A stretch of 11,025 nucleotides of DNA from Larix sibirica (GCA_004151065.3 NWUY0303894919.1:1-11025), one strand, 5' to 3'; shown: positions 1 through 8,280, counted from the first letter of the stretch. The notes: generated from the letters alone by a model not told the origin. Translations and numbers: made by a program.

Positions 1-789
1 ATGCATGTAATGATGATAGGCTAACTTGCTTCGATTGCTAGTGGAAGGAAACTGGGTGGACAACACAATCCTAATTGCACCTCAACATCAGGGGTAACTG
101 ACAGGAAGGGGATCGACATGTCTAACCATGCAGCCACACACTCTAGATCCGAGACACAATAAAAACATGGAGTCCATCATGCACAGGGGTCAAGGTGGGG
201 GGAAGGCTCCACAATCTCATCAGTCTAAGTCATAAGTCAAGAACAAAATCATGAGGAATGAAAACAATGGATGGATGAAGACAATGAATAATGGTGCCAG
301 ACATAGCAGGGTCATGTTCAAGTTTGTACAAAGTGGGAAACACTAGTGAGCATATACAAAGACCTTAACAATTAGGACTATTCAACTACTCATGATAATA
401 AGTCAATAGAAGAAAATCACCATTGTTAGCCACTAAATGCCTAGTCAAAAGCTACTAAGATAGACAACAAAGACAACTAATAACACCCCAAATACCAAAT
501 ATATACCTGCTCAACCATATACCTGTCTCTGATATAGCCATGAAGAACTGCTCTGACTGCATGGGGCAAAGAAAAGTAGACCAACTGCTGCTTTGTTGCT
601 TAGGTAATTGAACCATAACCCATCCAATACATCTCAATAGGGTCATGATGGGTTCAGTCATGACAAGGGGAACTGGAATAAGTGGCTCTGCATCCTTTGA
701 ATAGCTTGGAAAAATATCTCCATCCTATACCATCATCGACTCAACTCATGTAAAAGGATTGGCTCATGCCTCTGACGGGCTGATCTGTG
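1..789. other. Non-coding stretch, possibly the decayed 3' end of the retroelement
   Basis: No gene is recognisable on either strand. The minus strand continues directly from the integrase C-terminal region, so this may be the remains of a chromodomain, 3' untranslated region and LTR. I could not identify a chromodomain signature, a polypurine tract or an LTR end. A minus-strand open frame at 455-661 has no family motif and is most likely chance. Without a second LTR in the window the element boundary cannot be set. Confidence 0.4.
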
Positions 790-1199
790 TCATGGTAGCC
801 CTGCTACTATGGATGTGACAACAGGTCCAAAATGCAAACCTGGCTCTGCCATCAGAGCCCCCTCATCTGTTACTTGTAAATGATGCCAATCTAGAAGATG
901 AGAAGGAACATATTTACGCAATATTGAAACATGAAACACATCGTGCATACGATGAAAAACCAGCGACAGAGCAAGACGATATGCCACAGGTCCAATCTTT
1001 TCTAAGATCCCAACAGGCCCAACAAATTGTGGAGATAGCTTGGACCCTTTTCCGAATCTAATGGAGCTTTTTTGAGGTTTAACACGAAGGAAAACAAATT
1101 ACCCTTCTTTATAACTATGGTCTATTCTATGCATATCGACATAGCTATCTTGTGCCTCCTCAATCTTTTCCTTATACAAGATACCTGTTCTTCCATTTC
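790..1199 (-). pseudogene. Gypsy integrase C-terminal domain remnant
   Basis: After the TAG at 1200-1202, homology continues for a short way in the integrase frame (an IRKRL segment). It then moves to another frame near 1150, giving AQDSYVDMHR. A TAA at 1099-1101 interrupts this. Downstream are KLSPQFVGPVGILEKIG, VAYRLAL and VFHVSILRKYV, the conserved blocks of the plant gypsy integrase C-terminal domain. The last recognisable part is near 820, and the frame closes at 790-792. A chromodomain would be expected next in a chromovirus, but I cannot recognise one. The domain would bind DNA in a working element; here it is only a marker of element identity. Confidence 0.83.
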
Positions 1200-2050
1200 C
1201 TAAAGCATCTTAGGCCCTACCAAGGTTCTATCCTCTAACCTCCAACTTTGACGTGTCCTACAAGGTCTTCCATGTAACAACTCATAAGGTGCCATACCAA
1301 GAGAGCGGTGATAGCTATTATTGTATGCAAACTCCACTAGCGGAAGACATTCTTCCCACTTTGTTTGCTGATCTATTACATACATTCGAAGCATATCTTC
1401 TAAGACTTGATATACTCTTTCAGTTTGACCATATGTTTCTGGATGATAAGTTGTACTGAAATTTAGATGAGTTTGAAGGGTTGCATGAAAACTAGTCCAA
1501 AATCTTCCTATGAAAACAAAGGCCATGTCTAAAATGATTTTCTTAGGAAAACCATGAAGTCTAACAATTTCCTTGATAACTACCCGTGCTATCTTTGGAG
1601 ATTTATAAGTATCTCTAACAAGTATAAAATGGGCACTCTTAGTTAGTTTGTCCACCACCACCAAAATTGAATTATGCTTCCTGATCGTTTCAGGAAATTC
1701 AACAATAAAATCCATAGATATTTCCTCCCATTTGGACTTTGGGATGTTGTGTGGTTGCAATAATCCTGTTGGATGACCATGCTTTGCCTTGACTAGCTGG
1801 CACTCCAAACATTTTGCCACAAAAAGAGCTATATCCTTCCTCATGGAAGTCCAAAAGAAAATTTGTTTTAGATCTACATACATCTTTTCGATGCCAGGGT
1901 GATCCATATACAAAGAACAGTGAGCTTCTCTCAAGATGAGCTCACGTAGTCCATCTCTATCAGGGACTACAATTTTCTTCATGAATCTCACCATACTATC
2001 ACCATCACAAGAATACCCCTCCAATCTTGTTTTTCCTAGTCTTTTTCCCA
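1200..2050 (-). pseudogene. Gypsy integrase, zinc finger and D,D-35-E core
   Basis: The open frame starts with the His-His-Cys-Cys zinc finger (HCSLYMDHPG, later CLEC). The catalytic core follows. The first Asp is in SMDFI (codon 1710-1712), the second Asp in ILDMAF (1527-1529), and the Glu in GQTER (1419-1421). There are 35 residues between the second Asp and the Glu, as expected for this family. The triad is intact, but surrounding positions have drifted: the usual Ser-Asp-Arg at the second Asp is Leu-Asp-Met, and the usual Asp-Gly-Gln before the Glu is Tyr-Gly-Gln. The frame is open for almost 300 codons, the longest in the element, and ends at TAG 1200-1202. Its apparent start lies inside the RNase H tether and is not a true start. 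Confidence 0.92.
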
Positions 2051-2639
2051 CATAGGACATCCCTAACTTCCTTACACCAATCATCTTCATCTCGTGCTCT
2101 TAAGATGCAATCTCGTAAATCAACCTTCAATGGAATTCCCGAGAAGATGCATGGTCTTCGATTGAGTGCATCGGCCACTCTGTTCAAAGTACCCTTGATG
2201 TAAGTTATGTCAAAATCATACTCACTCAAAAGCTCTGACCAACATCTTTGTCTAGCATTAAGATCACTTTGATAAAATATATGTTGCAATCCTCTATGAT
2301 CTGTTTTTAACTCAAATTTTCTACTCACTAGATAATGTCGCCAAAGTCATAAAGCATGAACTATGGTTGCTAATTCCAAATCATGAGTTGCATAGTTTTC
2401 TTCATGAGGTCTTAATTTTCGGGAGGCATAAGCAATCACCTTACCATTTTGTGATAGTACTGCACCCAATCCATCCTTGGATGTGTCAGTACATACTGCA
2501 AATGGCCTATCCATATCTGGTACTTTTAATATCGGAGTTGAGGTTAAACATTGCTTGAGCTTGGAAAAAGCTTGAGTACACACATCTGTCCATTTAAACA
2601 TTGCTCCCTTCCTAAGAACTGATGTGATTGGGTTAGCTC
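2040..2639 (-). pseudogene. Gypsy RNase H domain, one nonsense mutation
   Basis: Homology starts with the [11 protein letters not shown] segment and continues through [15 protein letters not shown], which holds the first catalytic Asp. It goes on through VIAYASRKL, the [17 protein letters not shown] segment with the catalytic Glu, KTDHRGLQ, and the end motif VADALNRRP. These are the standard landmarks of a gypsy RNase H. A TGA at 2347-2349 splits the domain directly after the HAL residues; homology resumes at once in the same frame. The tether leading to integrase follows, and near 2040 the reading frame shifts into that of integrase. The usual ADALSRRP has Asn in place of Ser here. Confidence 0.88.
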
Positions 2640-3393
2640 TTTTAAAAATCCTTCCACAAATCTTTTGTAATATCCTGCCATACCCATGAAACTATGCACT
2701 TCATGCACATTAGAGGGTGTTGGCCACTCTGAAATTGCATCATTTTTTCTCGGGTCAACAACAACGCCTTCACTAGAAATAATATGTCCAAGATTGGAAG
2801 AAAGAACATTTGGACATTTTGGCATAAAGCTTGTTTTCCCTTGAGCATTGCAACACCATTCTTAAGTGCTCCTCATGCTCTTCTGGAGTCTTGGAATAAA
2901 TTAAAATATCATCAAGGAATACTTGAACAAACTTCTCCAACTACTTATGGAAGACACCATTCATCAAGCTCACAAACACTCATGGAGCATTAGATAACCC
3001 AAAAGGAACCACTACAAACTCGTAGTGACCAAAACGAGTTCGAAAAGTAGTCTTTGGAATATCTTCTTCCTTAACTCTAAGCGGGTGATACCCAGATTGA
3101 AGATCAATCTTGGAAAACACTGTGGCTCCCTTCATTTGATCAAATAAATAATCAATGCATGGTAAAGGATATTGATTTCTAATAGTTACACGATTCAACT
3201 TCCTATAATCAATACAAAGCCAAAGAGATCCATCCTTCTTCTTTACAAATATCACTGGAGCTCCCCAAGATGAAACTCTAGGTCTAATCATACCTTGATC
3301 CAATAATTCTTGAAGTTGCACCTGCAACTCTCTAAGTTTAGGCACAGACATTCAGTAAGGAGCTTTAAATATAGGTTCGATACTAGGATTTAG
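2640..3393 (-). pseudogene. Gypsy reverse transcriptase, broken by stops and a frameshift
   Basis: The domain shows successive reverse transcriptase motifs: [37 protein letters not shown] with its catalytic Asp, VPFGLSNAP, and the FLDD active site (codons 2908-2919) followed by ILIYSK. The thumb and connection region continues to the YYKRFVEGF segment near 2640-2660. It is interrupted by TGA at 3352-3354 just before the domain, TGA at 2980-2982 straight after SNAP, and TAG at 2941-2943. The frame changes somewhere in 2775-2830, because homology downstream ([13 protein letters not shown]) lies in a different frame, and it returns to the first frame near 2640. The three catalytic Asp are retained, but the reading frame is destroyed. 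Confidence 0.9.
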
Positions 3394-3830
3394 TTATATG
3401 GAAAAGTCAATCTCATGCTTAGGAGGTAGACCAGGTAACTCATTTGGAAACACATCAACAAATTTTGAAAGAATTGGGTATTGCTCTAGGGATGAAAGAT
3501 CTTCCTCATTTAAGGTCATCACAACATACATTTTACATCCTTTCCTAAGACTTCGTTTCAAATGCACAGTTGGAATTAGTCTCAAGGAAACAAGTCTCTT
3601 TTCTCCCTGGAGATTCATAGATTGGCCCTCATAATTTATAAAACGACGAGTTTTACTACGATAGTCTAGCACAACCCAATGGGATTCAAGCCAATCCATC
3701 CCTATTATTACATCATGATGTCCAAGAGATGTCACATAAAGGTTCACATGTGTGCTATACACTCCTAAGTCTAAAGGACATTCATGCACTAAGGATTCTA
3801 CTTTCCAAGAATGACCTGAGGATTCCACAC
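3394..3830 (-). pseudogene. Gypsy aspartic protease, C-terminal part, and linker to reverse transcriptase
   Basis: The 144-residue open frame contains HHDVIIGMDWLESH, the characteristic C-terminal segment of plant gypsy retropepsins (usual form DVILGMDWL). It then runs into the linker that leads to the reverse transcriptase and ends with the expected HEIDF motif. The catalytic Asp-Ser/Thr-Gly triplet, normally some tens of residues further N-terminal, is missing. The recognisable homology stops at about 3830, where GC-rich sequence and a tandem repeat begin. The frame ends with a TAA at 3394-3396, but homology continues in the same frame into the reverse transcriptase. This is therefore a nonsense mutation and not the natural end of the gene. 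The fragment would have no protease activity. Confidence 0.85.
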
Positions 3831-3856
3831 TATTGCGCGCCCCCCAGACTTAATAA

Positions 3857-4028
3857 GACTCCATGCCCTTTGCCTGTACCTAGACTCCATGCCCTAGTAG
3901 ATTCAAGACTCCGCACCCTAATCTATCCCATAGATCCAAGACTCCATGCCTTGATCTTCCATGGATTCAAGACTCCATAGATCCAAGGCTCCATGCCTTG
4001 ATCTTCCATGGATTCAAGACTCCATGCC
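3857..4028. repeat. Tandem array with GACTCCATGCC core and a 47-bp duplication
   Basis: The 11-base core GACTCCATGCC occurs exactly at 3857-3867, 3883-3893, 3940-3950 and 4018-4028. Close variants are at 3907-3917 (GACTCCGCACC), 3971-3979 (cut short) and 3987-3997 (GGCTCCATGCC). The clearest unit is 47 bp: 3931-3977 and 3978-4024 differ at one base only, so that duplication is young. Spacing in the 5' half is irregular, which suggests older degenerate copies. The open frames crossing it on the plus strand have repeat-driven composition and no family motif. The array begins within about 30 bp of the truncated end of the retroelement. Confidence 0.9.
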
Positions 4029-5175
4029 CTAACCTCCATGACTTCTTATCTATTTTGCCTCGAAACTCCATGTTCGCTCAAAGTACTGATTGTGAGGTCA
4101 TACCCATTTGATGGTCCGTTGGCAAGGTCTTGTTCCCCAGACCTGCACACATCACAACCTCATAGATTAAGAGCATCAAATAAAATTCACAATGAATTTA
4201 ACTTAAACACATTTGTGTACAGAACCTCCACAGTCATTTCTGATCTGAGCATCCTTGTCGACAAGTAACTAAGTTCCATGCCATCCTGCTCATTACAAGG
4301 TAAAGCATACATAATCATATAAAATATGTATCATCGACAAGATCATAATCACAATTTGATCCACACGGTTATGATCATCCATGTCACAATCGTATATCCT
4401 AATCCATGTTATTAATCGGGTGCAGAAAAATAAACATTCATATAACATATACTTAATCAAAATTAGTCTGATACACATAATCAGTCCGATACACACACAC
4501 ACACACATATATATATATATTCACACATAAGAAAGAGTGCAACCATGTATATAACATATGCATATATATGTATCCGTGTTCACAAGTCACGTGACCTAAC
4601 CAGGTCCATAACATATGTCTGATATACATAATCTATCAAAATTCACCCTCATCAGGTGTCACAAAACTATACTCGTCAAGATGGGACACTATACTTGTAA
4701 TGTTTCAGCTCTTTTAGAACTAGTGAAAGTGTTTAATCAATGCCATTCAGCTCTTGTTTGTGACTCTTCCAAAAGGCAAGGCCATCTTTTTCGTGGGCTC
4801 CGTGTACTTGGTCTTCTATCTCCGTATACTTATAGCCTTCACTCAGCTCCATCTGTCTGATTCCCTTTTCAATCGTGAAGCTTTCTTGAGTTTCTACTGA
4901 TTGCTTACTGCTCGTTGTTTCTTCATTTTAAATCAAGTATGTCTCTTTGGAAGCAATTTTTTCAGATACTGCATAATTTTCCATGCTCAAAAGAAGTATT
5001 TTAGTCTTGCCTTGCAGTTTTCATCAGTTTAAGGTCAAGAACCCAAATTACCAGCTCGAAAATTCTGATTGTCTGGTTTCTTTGTCTTCAGTAACAAGTA
5101 AAGACTCCCTCTTATGGAACAGGGCAGTTTCACCATCATTTCAACAATAACTGGGCTCTGTTTGGTTTTATGCAG
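4029..5175. other. Non-coding stretch upstream of the first visible enzyme exon
   Basis: This is AT-rich sequence without a recognisable gene. The part next to 5176 behaves as an intron end, because the exon there begins in mid-codon after a TTTTATGCAG acceptor. An 81-codon open frame at 4615-4860 lacks the motifs expected at the N-terminus of the enzyme, such as the Tyr/Arg phosphate-binding segment before an Asn-Pro-Thr turn. I do not call it an exon. The stretch contains the dinucleotide repeat at 4491-4520 and a GTCACGTGAC palindrome at 4586-4595. Confidence 0.6.
4491..4520. repeat. Compound microsatellite (AC)8(AT)7
   Basis: Eight AC units at 4491-4506 run directly into seven AT units at 4507-4520. 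This is a simple sequence repeat, typical of plant intergenic or intronic DNA and likely to vary in length between individuals. The open frame on the opposite strand that begins with alternating Cys and Val is an artefact of it. Confidence 0.95.
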
Positions 5176-5570
5176 GTTTGGCAACATCCTCTGGCATGGG
5201 GGCTATAGTGGCAGGAGTATTATCTTTTTGTAAAGCAGGTGATCTTATTTTGGCACAGTTTGACTGCTATGGTATCACTCGAGAGTTTTTTGAGGTTGAT
5301 GCACAAAGATTTGGAATAATGACACAGTTTCTAGATGTGCACAACGTACAAACTCTTGAGCTTGCTCTCAAGAACTGTGTTACAGCAAATGGGCAGACTA
5401 CAACTGCATCCAGAAATAATAACACAATTGTTTTCCTGGAATCAATTACTAATCCATGTGTCAGAGTTGCGGATTTGCAGTCTATTTCCACTGTATGTAA
5501 AAAGTATGGGGCATTTCTCATTGTAGATAATACATTTGCTACCCCGATAAGGGTCAAGCCCATCAAGCAG
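5176..5570 (+). CDS. Internal exon: PLP-binding domain, first part
   Basis: The acceptor is TTTTATGCAG before 5176, and the donor is CAG|GTGATG after 5570. The exon opens with the last two bases of a codon (phase 1), so an upstream coding exon must exist; the first full codons read LATSSGMGAI. This is the glycine-containing loop that holds the PLP phosphate in the family. It continues with GDLILAQFDCYG, where the Tyr stacks on PLP, then FGIMTQFLDV, an Asn/Thr-rich stretch at about 5376-5423, the FLESITNPCVRVADL segment, and LIVDNTFATPI with the PLP Asp. The last codon is complete (phase 0). A reading frame that ran past the donor would end after nine more codons, which supports splicing here. 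Confidence 0.9.
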
Positions 5571-7519
5571 GTGATGTATTCACAGCCATTCATTTCTTAA
5601 ACAAACTGGGAGGAAACTAATTGTTTGGTCATACAGAAACACTAAGAAAACACAAATTTGTTTTAGTAATGCAAGAGAAATTCAGATCACTGTATTTGAA
5701 GCTTGGCCCCCATAGACAAGGGCAGGCCATTTTTAGTGGGAATTAACGTGGAGAACCTTGGGTGTAATTATGTATACGTCTCCCCAAAACAAAAGCAGAA
5801 GCTATGGTAATGTTTGAGATGATTCTTCTCCCATGGATGCCAGATGCCTGTCCTCTCATCTTTCATAATTCTAGAGGTGGCCTCTTCTGATGTGAAAAAC
5901 CTGATAATTGATTTCTTGCTATTCCTTTGCCTTTGCTCTGATGCTTTGAGAACCTGGCTGTGGTGCAGGATGAATGTTTTAAGTAATGCACCCTTCAAAG
6001 TCACATAGATCTGGCAAAGATCTGGCAAATATTATATAGGTCAATAGGACAGCACTGACATGTGACTTTGATTGCAAATATAATTATAGAATGGGATGGG
6101 AGGTGCAAAATCTACTGGAGAGAATGCCGATCTCACATGTAGGGGATAATCCATGAATTTAACTAAACTTGTTTTGACATGAAATATTTAAAAGGAATAC
6201 TGTTTTGCATAGAGATTGAGGAAGTCACAGGATTACCTGCTTTATATCATGCCGTGTTGCATTTATCCAATAAAACACGGATTCTAAAAGATAAATATTT
6301 GCCTGATGTTACATGAGGACATGGTTTCATATTTCTGCCAGTCCCTTGTATCAGACCATTTCACAATTACTGGAAGATGTCTCACGGTCTAAGATAAAAG
6401 GCTGCTTATGATTGATGATTGAAGTTACTCTTCCATTGCTGTTCACAATCAGTGAGGAGAAAGCTAAGCAGCACGGGCTCACAGCACTGTTATGTAATAC
6501 GACTCTCCCAATGCTATTAACTGTTTAAAATGTTAGCTTCCATATTGTAAGATTCCAATTGGGGCATCGGACAAAAACCTGTTCCTAGTTCTGAGGTATA
6601 GATTCTAATCTACTGTATTGAACTTAAAGATATATGAATTGTACGACTCAAAACTTTGTTTTCAAGCTCTACTCTTGTTAACAAAACTAAGTCCTATATG
6701 GACTCTGGAGTCCTCAGGGTCAGATCAGCAATCAAGCCAATTAGTTAGCTAAGCATTAGGAAAGCAGACCAGCACAATCGTTTCTTGATACTAGTCTGGT
6801 AATGTGAACAAAAGTGGATAAAATATGTGTGATTAATCTTTTCTTGAAATTTTGTGCAGGGGGCTGATATGGTCATTCATTCAGTAACTAAATTTCTTGG
6901 CGGCCATAGCGATCTGGTTGCAGGAGTAGTTGCAGGCTCTTCTCACCATATAGAGTTAGCTTCAAAGTTGGCAGGTCGTTGGGGGCTGCTTGCTGCTCCA
7001 TTCGATTCATGGCTTGCCACTCGCGGCATTCGCACGCTACAGGTATCAGAAAGTAAGACAGATTTATAATCAGTTTATTGTTCACAAAAAAATGATACAA
7101 ACCTTGTAAATAAGCAAATACTCTGACAATACCAGGTGAGAATGGAGCGTGCATTGTTGACAACTGCAGAATTGGCAAGACGAATACTTTATAGCTCAAT
7201 TCCTGTAAGGATAAAATGGACGCCAGATTGTGCCATAATGGCTATTGAAGTTCCCGGAGGATTTGAGGAAGCCAATAGAGCTGTGTCATGTTTCAAGATT
7301 ATCAAGTTTGCTCCAAGCCTTGGAGGAACTACAACCACTGTTTCACATCCAGCTTCTACCTCTCACAGATCCCTCCCGCATGCTGAGAGGGAAGTAATGG
7401 GAATAACGGATGGAATGCTGAGGATATCAGTGGGCTTGGAAGATGTAGAGGATATATGGAGTGATATAGAGCGTGGTCTTGCTGCTGCCGTCACTGCCAA
7501 TAAACCATCAGTTCATTGA
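5176..7519 (+). CDS. PLP-dependent trans-sulfuration enzyme (Cys/Met metabolism family), 5'-partial, three exons
   Basis: The joined exons encode about 319 residues plus part of a codon, against a usual family length near 380-400; roughly 70-80 N-terminal residues are missing upstream. The family is the cystathionine gamma-synthase, cystathionine lyase and methionine gamma-lyase group, homotetrameric enzymes acting on cysteine, homocysteine or methionine precursors. Visible active-site parts are the PLP-stacking Tyr (5268-5270), the Asp that contacts the pyridine nitrogen (5526-5528), the Schiff-base Lys in HSVTKFLGGHSD (6890-6892), SLGG, and the substrate-carboxylate Arg in LRISVGLEDV (7421-7423). 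Asp to Lys is 25 residues, as in E. coli cystathionine beta-lyase. Exact substrate cannot be assigned. The motifs fit the synthase/lyase branch better than plant methionine gamma-lyase, whose Lys region differs. Splice phases agree and the frame is free of stops, so the gene is probably functional. No transit peptide can be judged without the N-terminus. Confidence 0.9.
5571..6859 (+). other. Intron, 1289 bp
   Basis: The intron begins with GTGATG and ends in a pyrimidine-rich tract followed by TTTTGTGCAG, a normal plant acceptor. It is AT-rich, has stops in every frame, and keeps phase 0. The protein joins as PIKQ then GADMVIHS, matching the continuous family motif. I see no gene or recognisable transposon inside. 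A minus-strand open frame at 5768-6028 has no family features. Confidence 0.88.
6860..7042 (+). CDS. Internal exon: Schiff-base lysine segment
   Basis: Sixty-one codons, phase 0 at both ends. It begins GADMVIHSVTKFLGGHSDLVAG: the Lys at 6890-6892 forms the internal aldimine with PLP, and the Ser and Thr before it are the usual phosphate contacts. It continues to the domain boundary APFDSWLATRGIRTLQ, the start of the C-terminal domain. The donor CAG|GTATCA follows 7042. Trans-sulfuration enzymes commonly have SWL-LRG-KTL here; the Thr in LATRG is a small departure. Confidence 0.93.
7043..7135 (+). other. Intron, 93 bp
   Basis: The intron runs from GTATCA to ACAATACCAG, is AT-rich, and contains an in-frame TAA soon after its start (the frame through the donor closes at 7067-7069). 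Removing it joins RTLQ to VRMER, which restores the family motif. Its short length is normal for plants and contrasts with the 1289-bp intron upstream. Confidence 0.92.
7136..7519 (+). CDS. Terminal exon: C-terminal domain of the PLP enzyme
   Basis: 127 codons and a TGA at 7517-7519. It starts VRMERALLTTAELARR, the first helix of the C-terminal domain. It then reaches IPVRIKW and passes almost directly to the strand CAIMAIEV, without the intervening segment (about 18 residues, usually Tyr-Pro-Gly-Leu followed by a His-rich part) found in most relatives. The rest is conventional: FAPSLGG, SHPASTSHRSL, GITDGMLRISVGLEDVEDI with the substrate-binding Arg at 7421-7423, and a final helix. The last residues (TANKPSVH) carry no obvious peroxisomal or ER signal. 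The frame is clean, so the shortened loop is either real or reflects a small in-frame deletion. Confidence 0.92.
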   Translation: MRMERALLTTAELARRILYSSIPVRIKWTPDCAIMAIEVPGGFEEANRAVSCFKIIKFAPSLGGTTTTVSHPASTSHRSLPHAEREVMGITDGMLRISVGLEDVEDIWSDIERGLAAAVTANKPSVH

Positions 7520-8280
7520 ATTTCTTTCATGACTGGCTTCAGCATTTACTTGCATGATTGCAACATATGCTGCTATTTAATGAGTGTATGCTACCAGTTA
7601 GTATCTGGAATAGACCTTTATGATACAATATAGGAAGTGTGTCATACGAGGGGGGATTAATAAGGAATTTTGAAGGAAGTTTCACATTGGTAGTTATAAT
7701 AGTGGATTCCTGTATTTGAGGGTGATTAAAATTTGTAAGTAGGAAGGTGGGTTACAAGTTACAACCATCCTCTGGTAACTGGTTAAGCAATGGTTGGAGA
7801 TCTGTGCCATAAAGTAAACTATAGATCAGGTGGGTATGCTCTGGACTGTTAAGTGTTTCCTATCTGAAACAGGAAATAGCGATGCTTTCAACTTGTATAT
7901 GCTGTTATTGTGGATTGCATGGTGTATGTGTGTGCTGTAAATACTGACAAACAAAGCATTATTTCAGTAAGTGTTTACTTTATTGGCGAGCAACTACTGG
8001 AGGCGTTATTATTATCAAGGTTTTCTAATACTTCGTATTTTGTTTTTACTGCAAGTGCCAAGAAGTATCAAAATGGTTATTCTGTGTCTCTTGCTACACA
8101 TACATGGGATTAAAAGACTGAAACGTACAGATATTTCTACGTGGTTTTTACTTGCAAGAAGCAAGAATATGCTTTCTACGTGTAGACTTGGTGGCTGTTT
8201 TCCTTGGGAGATCTGGTGTTCCTCTCTATTTTCCTTAATGAGATTGAGGGTTGCATTTACAGGTATGATCAAACCTTTAA
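7520..8280 (+). other. 3' flank of the enzyme gene, probably including its 3' untranslated region
   Basis: There is no recognisable coding sequence. The transcript of the PLP enzyme probably ends in the first few hundred bases. An AATAAG at 7659-7664 is a possible near-upstream polyadenylation element, and the flanking DNA is T- and G-rich, but plant signals are too loose for a firm site. Open frames at 7910-8113 and 7971-8297 overlap in different frames with no motifs and are treated as chance. Confidence 0.5.

Larger units (their letters stand above)
790..3830 (-). mobile_element. Defective Ty3/gypsy LTR retrotransposon, pol region, antisense
   Basis: Read on the minus strand, the domain order is protease (C-terminal part), reverse transcriptase, RNase H, integrase zinc finger, integrase D,D-35-E core and integrase C-terminal domain. 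Integrase after RNase H is the Ty3/gypsy order, as opposed to Ty1/copia. The C-terminal domain contains a VFHVSILRKYV segment, which is common in plant chromovirus-like elements. No gag, primer-binding site, protease active site or LTR is visible, so the copy is truncated at its 5' end near 3830, and its 3' limit is unknown. In-frame stops lie at 3394-3396, 3352-3354, 2980-2982, 2941-2943, 2347-2349, 1200-1202 and 1099-1101. Frame changes lie near 2775-2830, 2640, 2040 and 1150. It cannot make a full Pol protein and is an old copy. It lies upstream of, and opposite to, the PLP enzyme exons. Confidence 0.93.

Noticed and set aside
1-400. A 3' LTR of the retroelement
   Set aside because: No second copy exists in the window for comparison, and no polypurine tract or TG...CA end could be fixed. 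It remains possible but unsupported.
455-661. Minus-strand open frame as a chromodomain or envelope-like product of the retroelement
   Set aside because: It has no chromodomain aromatic residues or other recognisable motif; it is Cys/Trp/Ile-rich in a decayed region and probably chance.
3729-4268. Plus-strand open frames at 3729-3980 and 4008-4268
   Set aside because: They lie opposite the protease remnant or in the tandem array, and their composition is set by the repeat unit.
4615-4860. 81-codon plus-strand open frame as the N-terminal exon of the PLP enzyme
   Set aside because: It lacks the Tyr/Arg phosphate-binding segment and the Asn-Pro-Thr turn expected just before the ATSSGMGAI loop, and no donor in the right phase is apparent.
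5768-6028. Minus-strand open frame inside the 1289-bp intron
   Set aside because: It has no family motif, and the surrounding sequence behaves as intron.
7205-7226. GTAAGG...CAG inside the terminal exon as a small intron
   Set aside because: At about 22 bp it is far too short to splice, and the frame is open through it.
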